In this document: positions 52,755 to 61,161 of the stretch, in pieces
Layout: each line of letters starts with the position of its first letter
Numbering within the stretch: position 1 is the stretch's first letter
Source: DATARR01 sp034666985
Lineage (GTDB): Bacteria > Acidobacteriota > Thermoanaerobaculia > Multivoradales > UBA5704
Length of the DNA: 64,000 bases
Direction of reading: 5' to 3'
Assembly (NCBI GenBank): GCA_034666985.1
Contig: JAXDKS010000024.1
Coordinates: 1-64,000, forward strand
Notes under the pieces: model-generated
Database searches by the model: none
Seen by the model: the letters and a program-made list of their open reading frames with translations, nothing else
What the model was told of the DNA's origin: nothing
Position numbers and translations under genes: made by a program

Positions 52755-54890
52755 ATGTCCCGCCTCCTCCGCCTCGCCCGCTCGAAGAACCTCGTCCCCC
52801 GCATGTCGGAGACGGAGCGCGAGGCTTTGGAGGCGGGGACGGTTTGGGTGGACGGCGAGCTGTTCTCCGGGCGGCCGGATTTCCAGAGGATGCTGGCCGA
52901 GCCCTATCCGGAGCTGACGGCGCGGGAGCGGGCGTTCCTCGACGGTCCGGTCGAGGAGGTCTGCCGGATGCTCGATCCCTGGGAGCTCTCCCGCCGGCGC
53001 GAGCTGCCGGCCACGGTGTGGAGCTTCCTCAAGCGCGAGCGCTTCTTCGGCCTCACCATCCCCCAGGAGTATGGCGGCCTCGCCTTCTCGGCTCTCGCCT
53101 GCAGCTCCATCTTCGGCAAGCTCGCCTCGCGCTCGCTCCCCCTGTCGGCCATCGTCCTCATCCCCAACTCGGTGGGACCCGCCGAGCTCCTCCTCGCCTA
53201 CGGCACGGACGAGCAGCGCCGGCACTACCTCCCCCGTCTGGCCCGCGGCGAGGAGATCCCCTGTTTCGCTCTCACCGAGCCCGAAGCCGGCTCGGACGCC
53301 GCCTCCCTCACCTCCGAGGGGATCGTCTGCCGTGCCCGGGATGGCCGCATCGCCCTGCGCCTCTCCTGGCGCAAGCGCTACATCACCCTCGCCCCGGTCG
53401 CCACCCTGCTCGGCCTCGCCGTGCGCCTGCGCGATCCCGAGAACCTCCTGGGCCAGGGAGAAGACGTGGGGATCACCTGCGTCCTCGTCCCCACCGCGAC
53501 GCCCGGCGTGGAGATCGGCCGGCGCCACGATCCCCTTGGCATCCCCTTCCCCAACGGCCCCACCTCGGGGCGGGACGTGGTGGTGCCCCTCGACGCCATC
53601 CCCGGCGGCGCGGCCGGCGCCGGCAAGGGGTGGAAGATGCTCATGGAGGCGCTCTCCGCCGGACGGTCGATCTCCCTGCCCGCCCAGTCGGCCGGGGGCG
53701 CGAAGCTCACGGCCCGAGTGGTGGGCGCCTACGCCGCCGTCCGCCGGCAGTTCGGCCTCCCCATCGGTCGCTTCGAAGGGATCGAGGAGCCCCTGGCCCG
53801 CATCGCCGGCCTCACCTATCTGATGGAGGCGGCGCGGATCTACACCTGCGGTGCCGTGGACTCCGGGCACAAGCCCGCAGTCGTCTCGGCCATCGTCAAG
53901 CTCCAGGAGACGGAGCTGCTGCGCCGCCTCGTGCTCGACGGCATGGACGTGCTGGGCGGCGCCGGCCTCTGCCGCGGCCCCCGCAACCTGCTGGCCGACG
54001 GCTATACGGGCGCGGCCATCGGCATCACCGTCGAGGGGGCGAACATCCTCACCCGCACCCTGATCCTCTTTGGCCAGGGCCTGATCCGCTGCCACCCCTG
54101 GGCCCGCAAGGAGATCGGCGCCGTCGCGGCCGGAGACGCCCGAGGCCTGCGCCGGGCTCTCTTCGGGCATGCCCGGTTCCTCGCGGGTAATCTGCTGCGC
54201 TCGGCTTGGCTGGGGCTGTCCCGCGGCCGTCTCGCCCGCTCCCCGGTCTCCGGCCCCACGGCCCGATACTACCGGCGACTGTCCTGGGCCTCAGCCCGTT
54301 TCGCCGTGCTCGCGGACCTCGCCATGCTCTCGCTCGGCGGCCGGCTCAAATTCAAGGAGAAGCTCTCCGGCCGTTTCGGCGACGTCCTCTCCTGGATGTA
54401 TCTCGGGATGAGCACCCTGCGCCGCTTCGAGGCCGAAGGGGGGCGTGAGGAGGATCTCCCCCTGGTGCGCTGGGCCCTGGACTGGAGCCTGGCGCAAATC
54501 CAGGAGGCCTTCGAGGGGCTGTACCAGAATTTCGAGGGGCCGCTCGCCTTCTGGATGCGCGGCCCCGCCGTCTTCTTCGCCCGGCTGAACCCCCTGGGCG
54601 CGCCGCCCTCGGACAGCGACGGTGCCCTCATCGCCGCCATCCTCCAGACGCCCGGCGCCCAGCGGGATCGCCTGACGGCCGGCATCTTCCTTTCCAATGC
54701 CGATCAAGCGGTGGGCCGGCTGGAGCGCGCCCTCGGGCTCGCCGTCCGGAGCCGGAAAGCCCCGGAGGATGCGGACCTGGCCCGCGAGGCCGCCGAGGCC
54801 CGCCGCGACGCCATCGAAGTGGACAGCTTCACCCTGGACGAATATTTAGGATTGGCTACGGCCGAGGCGGGAATCGCGGCCACGGCCTGA
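52755..54890 (+). CDS. fadE: Acyl-CoA dehydrogenase (FadE-like)
   Basis: 711 aa, much longer than classical acyl-CoA dehydrogenases, in line with the E. coli FadE/DUF1974 branch. Core motifs: FGLTIPQEYGGLAFSALACS, ALTEPEAGSDAASLTSEG, GAGKGWKMLMEALSAGRSISLP, RQFGLPIGRFEGIEEPLARI and ADGYTGAAIGITVEGANILT. The C-terminal 240 residues form the extra helical domain. First step of fatty acid beta-oxidation, FAD-dependent. ATG 52755 chosen because the family begins near here; the upstream frame lies in a repeat. Confidence 0.85.
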   Translation: MSRLLRLARSKNLVPRMSETEREALEAGTVWVDGELFSGRPDFQRMLAEPYPELTARERAFLDGPVEEVCRMLDPWELSRRRELPATVWSFLKRERFFGLTIPQEYGGLAFSALACSSIFGKLASRSLPLSAIVLIPNSVGPAELLLAYGTDEQRRHYLPRLARGEEIPCFALTEPEAGSDAASLTSEGIVCRARDGRIALRLSWRKRYITLAPVATLLGLAVRLRDPENLLGQGEDVGITCVLVPTATPGVEIGRRHDPLGIPFPNGPTSGRDVVVPLDAIPGGAAGAGKGWKMLMEALSAGRSISLPAQSAGGAKLTARVVGAYAAVRRQFGLPIGRFEGIEEPLARIAGLTYLMEAARIYTCGAVDSGHKPAVVSAIVKLQETELLRRLVLDGMDVLGGAGLCRGPRNLLADGYTGAAIGITVEGANILTRTLILFGQGLIRCHPWARKEIGAVAAGDARGLRRALFGHARFLAGNLLRSAWLGLSRGRLARSPVSGPTARYYRRLSWASARFAVLADLAMLSLGGRLKFKEKLSGRFGDVLSWMYLGMSTLRRFEAEGGREEDLPLVRWALDWSLAQIQEAFEGLYQNFEGPLAFWMRGPAVFFARLNPLGAPPSDSDGALIAAILQTPGAQRDRLTAGIFLSNADQAVGRLERALGLAVRSRKAPEDADLAREAAEARRDAIEVDSFTLDEYLGLATAEAGIAATA

Positions 54891-54905
54891 GGGATTGAAA
54901 CCATC

Positions 54906-55589
54906 ATGTGCGGACGCTATACGCTCAGCTCACCCACCGACGACATCGCCCTGCTCTTCGACCTCCCCGAGTGGCTGCCGGTGATCCCCCGCTACAACCT
55001 GGCTCCCACCCAGGAGGCGGCGGTGGTGCGCGTGCCCGCGCCCGGCGCGCCGCGCCAGCTCATCCCCCTGCGCTGGGGACTCATCCCCTACTGGGCGAAG
55101 GAGGCGGCGATCGGCAACCGGATGATCAACGCCCGCGCCGAGGGCGTGGCCGAGAAGCCCGCCTACAAGTGGAGCTTCAAGAAGAAGCGCTGCCTGATCC
55201 CCGCGGACGGCTTCTACGAGTGGAAGAAGGAGGGGAAGAGCAAACAGCCGTACCTCATCCACCGCCAGGACGGCAAGCCCTTCGCCTTCGCCGGTCTGTG
55301 GTCCACCTGGGTGGACCGGGAGCACGGCGGCGCGACCCTCGAGACCTTCACCATCCTCACTACCGACGCCAACGACCTGCTCCGTCCCCTTCACGATCGC
55401 ATGCCGGTCATCGTCGACCCGGAGAATTTCGATCTCTGGCTCGACCCGAAGATCGAGGACGCGGCGAAGCTCCAGCCCCTCCTCGTCCCCCACGCGGTCG
55501 AGGGCTTCGAAGCTTTTCCCGTCAGCCGGAACGTGAACAGCCCGGCCCATGACGCGGCGGATTGCATCGACAGACTGGTGATTGATTAG
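54906..55589 (+). CDS. yedK: SRAP domain protein (HMCES/YedK-like)
   Basis: 227 aa. Begins MCGRYTL, exposing Cys2 after Met removal, the residue that crosslinks abasic sites. Other conserved parts are RYNLAPTQEAAVVR, LRWGLIPYWAKE, MINARAEGVAEKPAYK, RCLIPADGFYEWKKEG and LLRPLHDRMPVIVDP with the catalytic His. The protein forms a thiazolidine crosslink with abasic DNA in single strands and shields it. It follows fadE by 15 nt and may be co-transcribed. Confidence 0.93.
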   Translation: MCGRYTLSSPTDDIALLFDLPEWLPVIPRYNLAPTQEAAVVRVPAPGAPRQLIPLRWGLIPYWAKEAAIGNRMINARAEGVAEKPAYKWSFKKKRCLIPADGFYEWKKEGKSKQPYLIHRQDGKPFAFAGLWSTWVDREHGGATLETFTILTTDANDLLRPLHDRMPVIVDPENFDLWLDPKIEDAAKLQPLLVPHAVEGFEAFPVSRNVNSPAHDAADCIDRLVID

Positions 55590-55597
55590 CCGATCAG

Positions 55598-56077
55598 CTA
55601 GAACACATACGCCAGCACGAAGATCCCCACCATGGCGAAGATGAGGGCCAGGTTGCCGGCGATGCCGAGGATCATGCCCAGCCAGGTGCCGAGGCCCACC
55701 TTGCCCGCCTGACGGAGATTGCGCACCGAGAGCCACTCCCCGGCCACCGCGCCCAGGAAGGGCCCGAAGATCAGGCCGGGGATGCTGAAGAAGAGGCCCA
55801 CGATCGTACCCACGATGGCTCCAGACAGGGCCAGCCAGCTCGCTCCCACCCGCTTGGCGCCATAGGTCTTCGCCAGGAAATCCACCGCGACGGCGAGCAC
55901 CGTCAGGATCGCCAGGATGGTGAGCGTGAACCATCCCACCTTCTGGAAATGATCGGCCCAGGCGGCGCAGAGCAGCCCCAGGAAGACCAGCGGCGCTCCC
56001 GGCAGGGCGGGCAGCACCGTGCCGGCGATCCCCGCCAGCACCAGGAGGATGGCCAGCAGCCAGATCGGGTTCTCCAT
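55598..56077 (-). CDS. DUF456 membrane protein
   Basis: 159 aa with about four to five membrane helices. DUF456 features: LLAILLVLAGIAGTVLPALPGAPLVF at the start, AKTYGAKRVGASWLALSGAIVG in the middle and FGPFLGAVAGEWLSVRNLRQA toward the end. The Gly-rich helices are typical. Function unknown. Last gene of a minus-strand pair with the S9 peptidase; convergent with yedK. Confidence 0.88.
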   Translation of the reverse strand: MENPIWLLAILLVLAGIAGTVLPALPGAPLVFLGLLCAAWADHFQKVGWFTLTILAILTVLAVAVDFLAKTYGAKRVGASWLALSGAIVGTIVGLFFSIPGLIFGPFLGAVAGEWLSVRNLRQAGKVGLGTWLGMILGIAGNLALIFAMVGIFVLAYVF

Positions 56078-56098
56078 GGGCTCTCCCTCAGAGGATCG

Positions 56099-58204
56099 TC
56101 AAGGCGGTGTCCGCCCCAGTTTGCGGTCGAAGAAGTCCGCCGTCGCGCGGTAGGCGGCGAGCCAGCTCGCCGTGCGCAGGAAGCCGTGGATCTCGTCCGG
56201 GAAGATGAGCTGCTCCACCTCCACGTGACGCTCCCGCAGCGCCTCGACCAAGCTCACGGTCTCACGGAAGGAGACGTTGCGGTCGTCGTCGCCGTGGATC
56301 ACCAGCACGGGCGACTTCCAGCCGTCGAGCCAGGCCATGGGCGACGATTCGAAGGCCAGCCGCTCCTCGTCCGGCTTCGGCGTGTAGTTGGGGATGAAGG
56401 TGCGGATCCCCGTGTTCCAGTCGTGGACGCCGTGGAAATCCACCCCGGCCTTGAACAGGTTCGAGGCCCGGGCGAGACCCAGAGCCGTGAGGTAGCCGCC
56501 ATAGGAGCCGCCCCACAGGCCGATGCGATCAGGATCGACGTCCGCCCGGCCGCGCAGGTAGAGCCCCGCGCCCAGCACGTCGTTGAACTCGCTCGCGCCC
56601 GTGGCCCCCTGCGCCGGCGCCTCGCGGAAGGCCAGCCCGTATCCCGTGCCCGACCGGTAGTTCACGGCCAGCACCACGAAGCCGCGGCTCGCCAGGTACT
56701 GGTTCATGGCGTAGGCGTTGTTGTAATAGCCGATGTAGTGCCACCCCAGGAGCATCTGGCGATGGGAGCCGCCATGGAAGAAAAGAAGGCCCGGCCGCCG
56801 CTCCCCTGGCTTCAGGCCCGGCGGCAGGAAGAGCTGGCCGTGGATGCGCAGTCCGTCCGAGGCGTTGAAGATCACCGGCCGGGGCTCCACCAGGGCGCTC
56901 TCAGGGAAGTCGGCGGGCACTGTCCCTGCCGCCAGGGGACGGGGCTCGCCCGAGCCGATCCGGATCACCGCCTCGGCCGGCCTCTTCGCTCCGGAGCGCA
57001 GGTAGGCAAGGGTATCCCCAATGATCACTGGCAGCCACTCGATCCCTGTCCCCTGCGTCAGAGCCATGGGCTTGCCACCGGCAACGTCCACCTTCCAGAC
57101 GTGACGCCGGTCGATGTCGTCCTGATTGGAATTGAAGACGACCTGCCGGCGGTCCGGAGTGAGATTGACGAATTCGACTTCGAAGTCGCCGGGGGTGAGC
57201 AGGGTCGCCTTCCCTGTCGTTTGGCCTCCTGGGGCGGACACAGAGTAGAGGTGGAGCCAGCCGTCCCGTTCCCAGGGGAAGACCAGCCGGTCGTCCGCTG
57301 CCCAGAGGATCTGGTTGGCCGCCGCCATTTCCGCGAAGGCGCTCCCCGGCCCGGGCTCGGCGCGCCAGGCGGTCTTCGCCTGACCGGTCGTCACGTCCGC
57401 CACCAGGATGGACCACGGCTGGGAGGCGCTGGCGTTGGAGTGGAAGAGGGTGACCAGCGACGCGGCCGGATTGCGCAGGAAGGCCACTCGCGTGCCATCC
57501 GGCGACCAGACGGGCTCATTGTCGGAGTCGACGCTGGGCGCGAGCCAGCGCACGCTCTTCGCCGCCACGTCGTAGACGCCGATGAAGCTGTGGTCGCCGC
57601 GATCGCTGACGAAGGCCAGCTTCGACCCGTCCGGTGAGAAGCGGAGCTGCCGGGAGGCTCCCCGAGTCGCCACCCACTGCACGGGCTCCCCCTTGCCCGC
57701 GAAGGGGGACCAGAAGACTCCGCCCTTGCGCAGGAAAGCGACCCCGTCCCCCTTGGGCGAGACCGCGGCGCCATTCCCCTGGGCGATCTTCAAAGGCTCC
57801 CCACCGTCGAGAGCCACGCGCCAGACCGCCTGCTCGACGCCAGCCGGATCGCTCGTGGGATTGGGGACGTCCCCCTGCCGGTTGGCGCCGCCGCCGCGGA
57901 CGTAGACCAGCCCCTTGCCGTCCGGCGTCCATTCGAGACCGCCGAGTTGCTGGCCGTCGTCCTGGGTGTAGCGGGTCACCTGCCGCCCCTTGTACTCCGG
58001 AGGCTCGGCCACCCAGAGATTGCGGACCCCGTTGGCGTTCTGAATCCAGGCGATCTTCCCCCCCGCCGGGGAGGCCAGCAGCTCGGAAGGGAAAGGAGCC
58101 GAGAGCAGCCCCTCCAGCGTGACCGCCGGCTGAGCAGCCCGCGGCAGGAAGGCCAAAAGAACGACAACGAAGACGAGGATCAGACGAGCGCGTTCGCGGA
58201 GCAT
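56099..58204 (-). CDS. Secreted S9 family prolyl oligopeptidase-like peptidase
   Basis: 701 aa. Signal peptide about 1-26. An N-terminal beta propeller (WTPDGKGLVYVRGGG, FSPDGSKLAFVSDRGDH and others) precedes the alpha/beta hydrolase domain from about 440. Nucleophile in GLWGGSYGGYLTALG, Asp in LVIHGDDDRNVSF and His in FPDEIHGFL. This is the dipeptidyl-peptidase/acylaminoacyl-peptidase type of S9 enzymes. ATG 58204 has GGAGG 4-5 nt upstream; a GTG directly before it at 58207 is less well spaced. Probably degrades peptides in the periplasm or outside. Confidence 0.88.
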   Translation of the reverse strand: MLRERARLILVFVVVLLAFLPRAAQPAVTLEGLLSAPFPSELLASPAGGKIAWIQNANGVRNLWVAEPPEYKGRQVTRYTQDDGQQLGGLEWTPDGKGLVYVRGGGANRQGDVPNPTSDPAGVEQAVWRVALDGGEPLKIAQGNGAAVSPKGDGVAFLRKGGVFWSPFAGKGEPVQWVATRGASRQLRFSPDGSKLAFVSDRGDHSFIGVYDVAAKSVRWLAPSVDSDNEPVWSPDGTRVAFLRNPAASLVTLFHSNASASQPWSILVADVTTGQAKTAWRAEPGPGSAFAEMAAANQILWAADDRLVFPWERDGWLHLYSVSAPGGQTTGKATLLTPGDFEVEFVNLTPDRRQVVFNSNQDDIDRRHVWKVDVAGGKPMALTQGTGIEWLPVIIGDTLAYLRSGAKRPAEAVIRIGSGEPRPLAAGTVPADFPESALVEPRPVIFNASDGLRIHGQLFLPPGLKPGERRPGLLFFHGGSHRQMLLGWHYIGYYNNAYAMNQYLASRGFVVLAVNYRSGTGYGLAFREAPAQGATGASEFNDVLGAGLYLRGRADVDPDRIGLWGGSYGGYLTALGLARASNLFKAGVDFHGVHDWNTGIRTFIPNYTPKPDEERLAFESSPMAWLDGWKSPVLVIHGDDDRNVSFRETVSLVEALRERHVEVEQLIFPDEIHGFLRTASWLAAYRATADFFDRKLGRTPP

Positions 58205-58292
58205 CACCCCTCCAAGTGGAGAACCGGTTCAACCGGAGGGGGTATTGTGTCTCAGGTGGGAAGGATTGGGGAGAGTGGATCTGCCGGCTGCG

Positions 58293-58793
58293 CTACTGCC
58301 AACCCACGACCCGGAGGTGGTTGAAGTTGATGACGTCGATCCCCAGGGCCTGGAGATGTTGGGCGAGGGGGAAGTCCTCCGTAAGGACGAGGCGCGATCC
58401 CTGAGCGAGGCTCAGGATGCCTGCGTCCGTGAGACCCAGCTTGACGAACTGGGCGAGATCAGCCGTATGGCGGCTCTCGAGGTAATGCTCGTCGACGAGA
58501 GCGATCTCGCCGGCGAGCTTCCTGAAGTAGCGGGTCCGAAGCGGCTCTCCCATCTGGCCCGAGAAGCTGTTGACCTCCGTGAGGATGTTGGGAGTCGTCA
58601 GCAGCCTGTCGAAATGGCGGAGCAGAAGGACGAGCGTCCCATAGTCCTCGCGGGTAAACTGCTGGGTCCGCTTGAACTTGGGGATTTCCTGAGGATCGAA
58701 ACGCCCCAGGAAGTAAAGAAGGAGGATGTTGGTATCGACGATGATCCCGCTCGCCCGGTGCCGCCGGATCAGCCGGAGGATGAGGTCCTTCAT
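58293..58793 (-). CDS. PIN-domain protein
   Basis: 166 aa. N-terminal GIIVDTNILLLYFLGRFDP with the first PIN Asp, a Glu in NILTEVNSFSG, then VKLGLTDAGILSLAQGSRLVLTEDFPLAQHLQALG carrying two further Asp residues. The four-acid Mg site appears complete. It is longer than typical VapC toxins and has an extra helical segment (FKRTQQFTREDYGTLVLLLRHF). Overlaps the upstream small gene by ATGA, so the two form a pair. Predicted ribonuclease. Confidence 0.8.
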   Translation of the reverse strand: MKDLILRLIRRHRASGIIVDTNILLLYFLGRFDPQEIPKFKRTQQFTREDYGTLVLLLRHFDRLLTTPNILTEVNSFSGQMGEPLRTRYFRKLAGEIALVDEHYLESRHTADLAQFVKLGLTDAGILSLAQGSRLVLTEDFPLAQHLQALGIDVINFNHLRVVGWQ

Positions 58794-59086
58794 GCCTCGC
58801 GAATGCTCATCGAGCGCACGTCTCCGGTCTCGGCCGACACCTCGAACACCTTGTATTCGCGCTTGAGGTTTTCACCTCCCAACGCTTCCAGGACCGGGTT
58901 CGTCGGCACCGGACGCGAAAAGCCCATCGTGACCAGCCAGTACTGATCGTCATCCGACAGCCTGACCTCCTCGAGCAGAACGTCCCGCAGGTCCTTGCCT
59001 TCATAGAGACTGGCCAGGTATTCCGCCGCGATCCTGACCGCTTCCTTGACTCCGATCATCACGCTCTCTCTTGCGGCTTGCGCCAT
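58790..59086 (-). CDS. Small protein paired with the PIN-domain gene
   Basis: 98 aa. It has an N-terminal helix (ESVMIGVKEAVRIAAEYLASLYE) and a beta-rich remainder (LEEVRLSDDDQYWLVTMGFSRP, KREYKVFEVSAETGDVRSMSIRE) with a PepSY-like feel. It does not look like VapB, AbrB or Phd/YefM antitoxins. The ATG at 59086 has GGAG about 8 nt upstream; upstream ATGs at 59119 and 59146 lack an SD. Coupling by ATGA to the PIN gene suggests antitoxin, immunity or cofactor role, which remains inference. Confidence 0.65.
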   Translation of the reverse strand: MAQAARESVMIGVKEAVRIAAEYLASLYEGKDLRDVLLEEVRLSDDDQYWLVTMGFSRPVPTNPVLEALGGENLKREYKVFEVSAETGDVRSMSIREA

Positions 59087-59150
59087 TCTCATCTCCAGTC
59101 TCTTCTTGGTCCTCACCATTATGACGCCGGCACCGGACATCGGCAAAGCC

Positions 59151-60506
59151 CTACCCCCCCACCTCCTGGAACCGCAGCCCGGGATCGTGCTGGGCGCGGC
59201 GCAGATAGGCGGCGACGCCGTTGACCAGGGCCAGGCTCACCCGCTCCGTCTCGACCGCCTGCTTGAGATAGGCGAGGGCGGCCAGCGCCTCGCGGTGGAT
59301 GTGGAGCGAGGAGAAGATGGGCACCATCTCCCCCGCCAGCCGCTTCAGGTCCGTCATCCGTCCCTGCTCGGCGTAGAGGATGGCGAGCTCCAGCGAGACG
59401 AGGGCGGTGTCGAAGGGGATGCCTTCCTGGATGAAGCCGTCGCGGGCGGCCAGGAACAGCGACTCCGCCAATTCCACCTGGCCCATACCGTGGGCGATCT
59501 TGCCCTTCACCCACTTGCGGCGATTCTGCGACCAGGCGTCCGGGAAGCTGCGGTAGAGGGAGCGCGTCTCGCGATAGAGCTTCTGCGCTTCGAGGAAACG
59601 GCCCGACGCGGCCAGGTAGTCGATCAGGTTGTGTCGGGCACAGAGGAGCAGCCGGGGTTCCTGCTCGGGATCGATCAGCTCGATGGACTGGAAGAGGACG
59701 GGGATTCCCCCTTCCGGATCTCCCGAGTAGTGATGGACCGTCGACATCTTGACCAGGGATCTGCCGGCCCGATGCCGCTGATCGCTCTGGAGGAAGATCG
59801 CCACGGCCCGCCGCAGGAGCTTGAAGGCCTGATCAAAACGTCGCTGGTCTCGCCGCAGCGACGCCTCGAGATCCAGCAGGATCGCTCGCTCGAGCGGGTC
59901 CTGGGTGCCCCGGCGCAGATGCCCGTAGGCGGCGGCGAAGATCTCGTCGGCCTTCTGGAGATCGGACCGCAGCCGGTAGGAGTTGCCGATGTAGGCCCAT
60001 GCCCTGGCTCGCAGGTCCTCGATGAGCGTCTCGCCGTAATGGCCCGCGTCCAGGTGCTCGGAGAGCCGCAGCGCCAACAATCCCAGCTCCTCCGCATAGG
60101 GGGGATTGTTGATCCCCACCTCCAGGCTGCGCTCGATCAACAGCTCGAAGACTCCCCAGGTGTGGAAGCGCGACGAGTTCTGCACCAGGAGCTCCCGCTG
60201 CTCGGGGGGGTACCGCGCCAGCTCCACGAAAAGGCCGGGCGCTTCCAGCCGCTCTTTGGCCATGGCCCGCTCGCGATGGAGGAGCACCTGGCCGGACTCC
60301 GCCAGGGCCGGGCCATACTCGTTGGACTGGCGAGGCCAGGGGAGGACGTCGGCCGTCCTCTTCGACAGCGACCGCTGGCGCACGAAGCCCTGGAAGCGAC
60401 GGCGGCACGTCAAGCACCCGACGAGGTGCTCCACCACTTCCAGATGCTGCCTCGACAGCGACAAGAGGAACTCCTCCAAGGTGAATTCGTTGGGGTGGAT
60501 CTTCAA
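59151..60506 (-). CDS. Zinc-finger (anti-sigma-like) TPR protein, copy 2
   Basis: 451 aa, soluble. TTG start with AGGAGG 8 nt upstream. VVEHLVGCLTCRRRFQGF near residue 25-42 is a His-x3-Cys-x2-Cys zinc-binding anti-sigma motif. The rest is a TPR-like helical solenoid: ARAWAYIGNSYRLRSDLQKADEIFAAA, ILLDLEASLRRDQRRFDQAFKLLRRAVAIF and others. It is a diverged paralogue of the protein at 48778-50118, sharing the IDPxxEPRLxxCAxHNxI motif. It follows a small secreted-peptide gene, separated by an intrinsic terminator. Possibly a peptide- or stress-responsive regulator; no experimental family role known to me. Confidence 0.75.
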   Translation of the reverse strand: MKIHPNEFTLEEFLLSLSRQHLEVVEHLVGCLTCRRRFQGFVRQRSLSKRTADVLPWPRQSNEYGPALAESGQVLLHRERAMAKERLEAPGLFVELARYPPEQRELLVQNSSRFHTWGVFELLIERSLEVGINNPPYAEELGLLALRLSEHLDAGHYGETLIEDLRARAWAYIGNSYRLRSDLQKADEIFAAAYGHLRRGTQDPLERAILLDLEASLRRDQRRFDQAFKLLRRAVAIFLQSDQRHRAGRSLVKMSTVHHYSGDPEGGIPVLFQSIELIDPEQEPRLLLCARHNLIDYLAASGRFLEAQKLYRETRSLYRSFPDAWSQNRRKWVKGKIAHGMGQVELAESLFLAARDGFIQEGIPFDTALVSLELAILYAEQGRMTDLKRLAGEMVPIFSSLHIHREALAALAYLKQAVETERVSLALVNGVAAYLRRAQHDPGLRFQEVGG

Positions 60507-60609
60507 CGCGGGTCCTCCTCTCCCAAAACAAAGTATGAGGCCGATCCGATTTCCGCCTCTACAACACTAGTTACCGCAGACCCACCAAACGGGACAACGC
60601 CAAAGAGGG

Positions 60610-60640
60610 AAAAATAGGCGCCGGCCGGGGACCGACGCCA
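60610..60640 (-). terminator. Intrinsic terminator of the small secreted-peptide gene
   Basis: On the minus strand GGCGTCGG-TCCCCGG-CCGGCGCC (8 bp with one G-T pair) is followed directly by TATTTTTCCC. It starts 20 nt after the TAG of the small gene and lies about 105 nt before the TTG of the TPR gene, so it separates the two or attenuates transcription between them. Confidence 0.65.
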
Positions 60641-60658
60641 GTCAATGTTCTACAAACC

Positions 60659-60955
60659 CTACTTGTTGCCGTCGGGGTCCATACTGCTACCTGCTTCCGT
60701 GGTCTGATTAGGCAATAAATTTCTCTGGCCATCTGGATCCATCTGGCTCCCCGCCTTCTCCCGGACTGTCACTCCAAAGGTGTGGTCAGGAGCGGCAGGG
60801 AGGACGAGCGAGGCGAACCAATCCCAGGCGGCGGCGAGGAAACCCCCGGTCCGGGGCTCAGCCGCCGCGGCGGCCGGCGGCTGGGCGTACGCTGAGGAGA
60901 CGAAGAGAGCGGATAGAACGAGAACCAGAGCAGCAGAGCAGATCTTTCGGGACAT
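60659..60955 (-). CDS. Small secreted protein with two AGSxMDPDG repeats
   Basis: 98 aa. Signal peptide about 1-25 (SRKICSAALVLVLSALFVSSAYAQ). The mature peptide has an Ala/Pro stretch, a short amphipathic segment (GGFLAAAWDWFASLVLPA) and two copies of a motif 20 residues apart near the C-terminus: AGSQMDPDG (68-76) and AGSSMDPDG (88-96). The ATG at 60955 has GGAG about 10 nt upstream. No Cys in the mature part and no maturation enzymes nearby. Not recognised as a known family. Terminated by a strong hairpin before the zinc-finger TPR gene on the same strand. Confidence 0.65.
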   Translation of the reverse strand: MSRKICSAALVLVLSALFVSSAYAQPPAAAAAEPRTGGFLAAAWDWFASLVLPAAPDHTFGVTVREKAGSQMDPDGQRNLLPNQTTEAGSSMDPDGNK

Positions 60956-60988
60956 GACATGCCTCTCCTTCGGGCGGACCATTTTTGG

Positions 60989-61005
60989 GCGGCCACCATG
61001 GCCGC
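60989..61005. repeat. Short perfect palindrome upstream of the small secreted-peptide gene
   Basis: GCGGCCA-CCA-TGGCCGC, 7-bp arms with a 3-nt loop, about 35 nt before the small gene's start. It could be an operator or lie in the leader. The rest of 60956-61161 shows no gene. Confidence 0.5.
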
Positions 61006-61161
61006 TTCCATCCCCCCTACCGTAAAGAGTGACACTTCTTCCTCCAAAGCGTGCTCCGGACGCGAACCGGGCACGCGCCTGGGGGATTTGTCCGGCTGGG
61101 AGAAACCTGAGGAAGGCGCGCCTTGTAAGAACTGCGCGATTCTCCCCCGTTTCCTCCCCGT

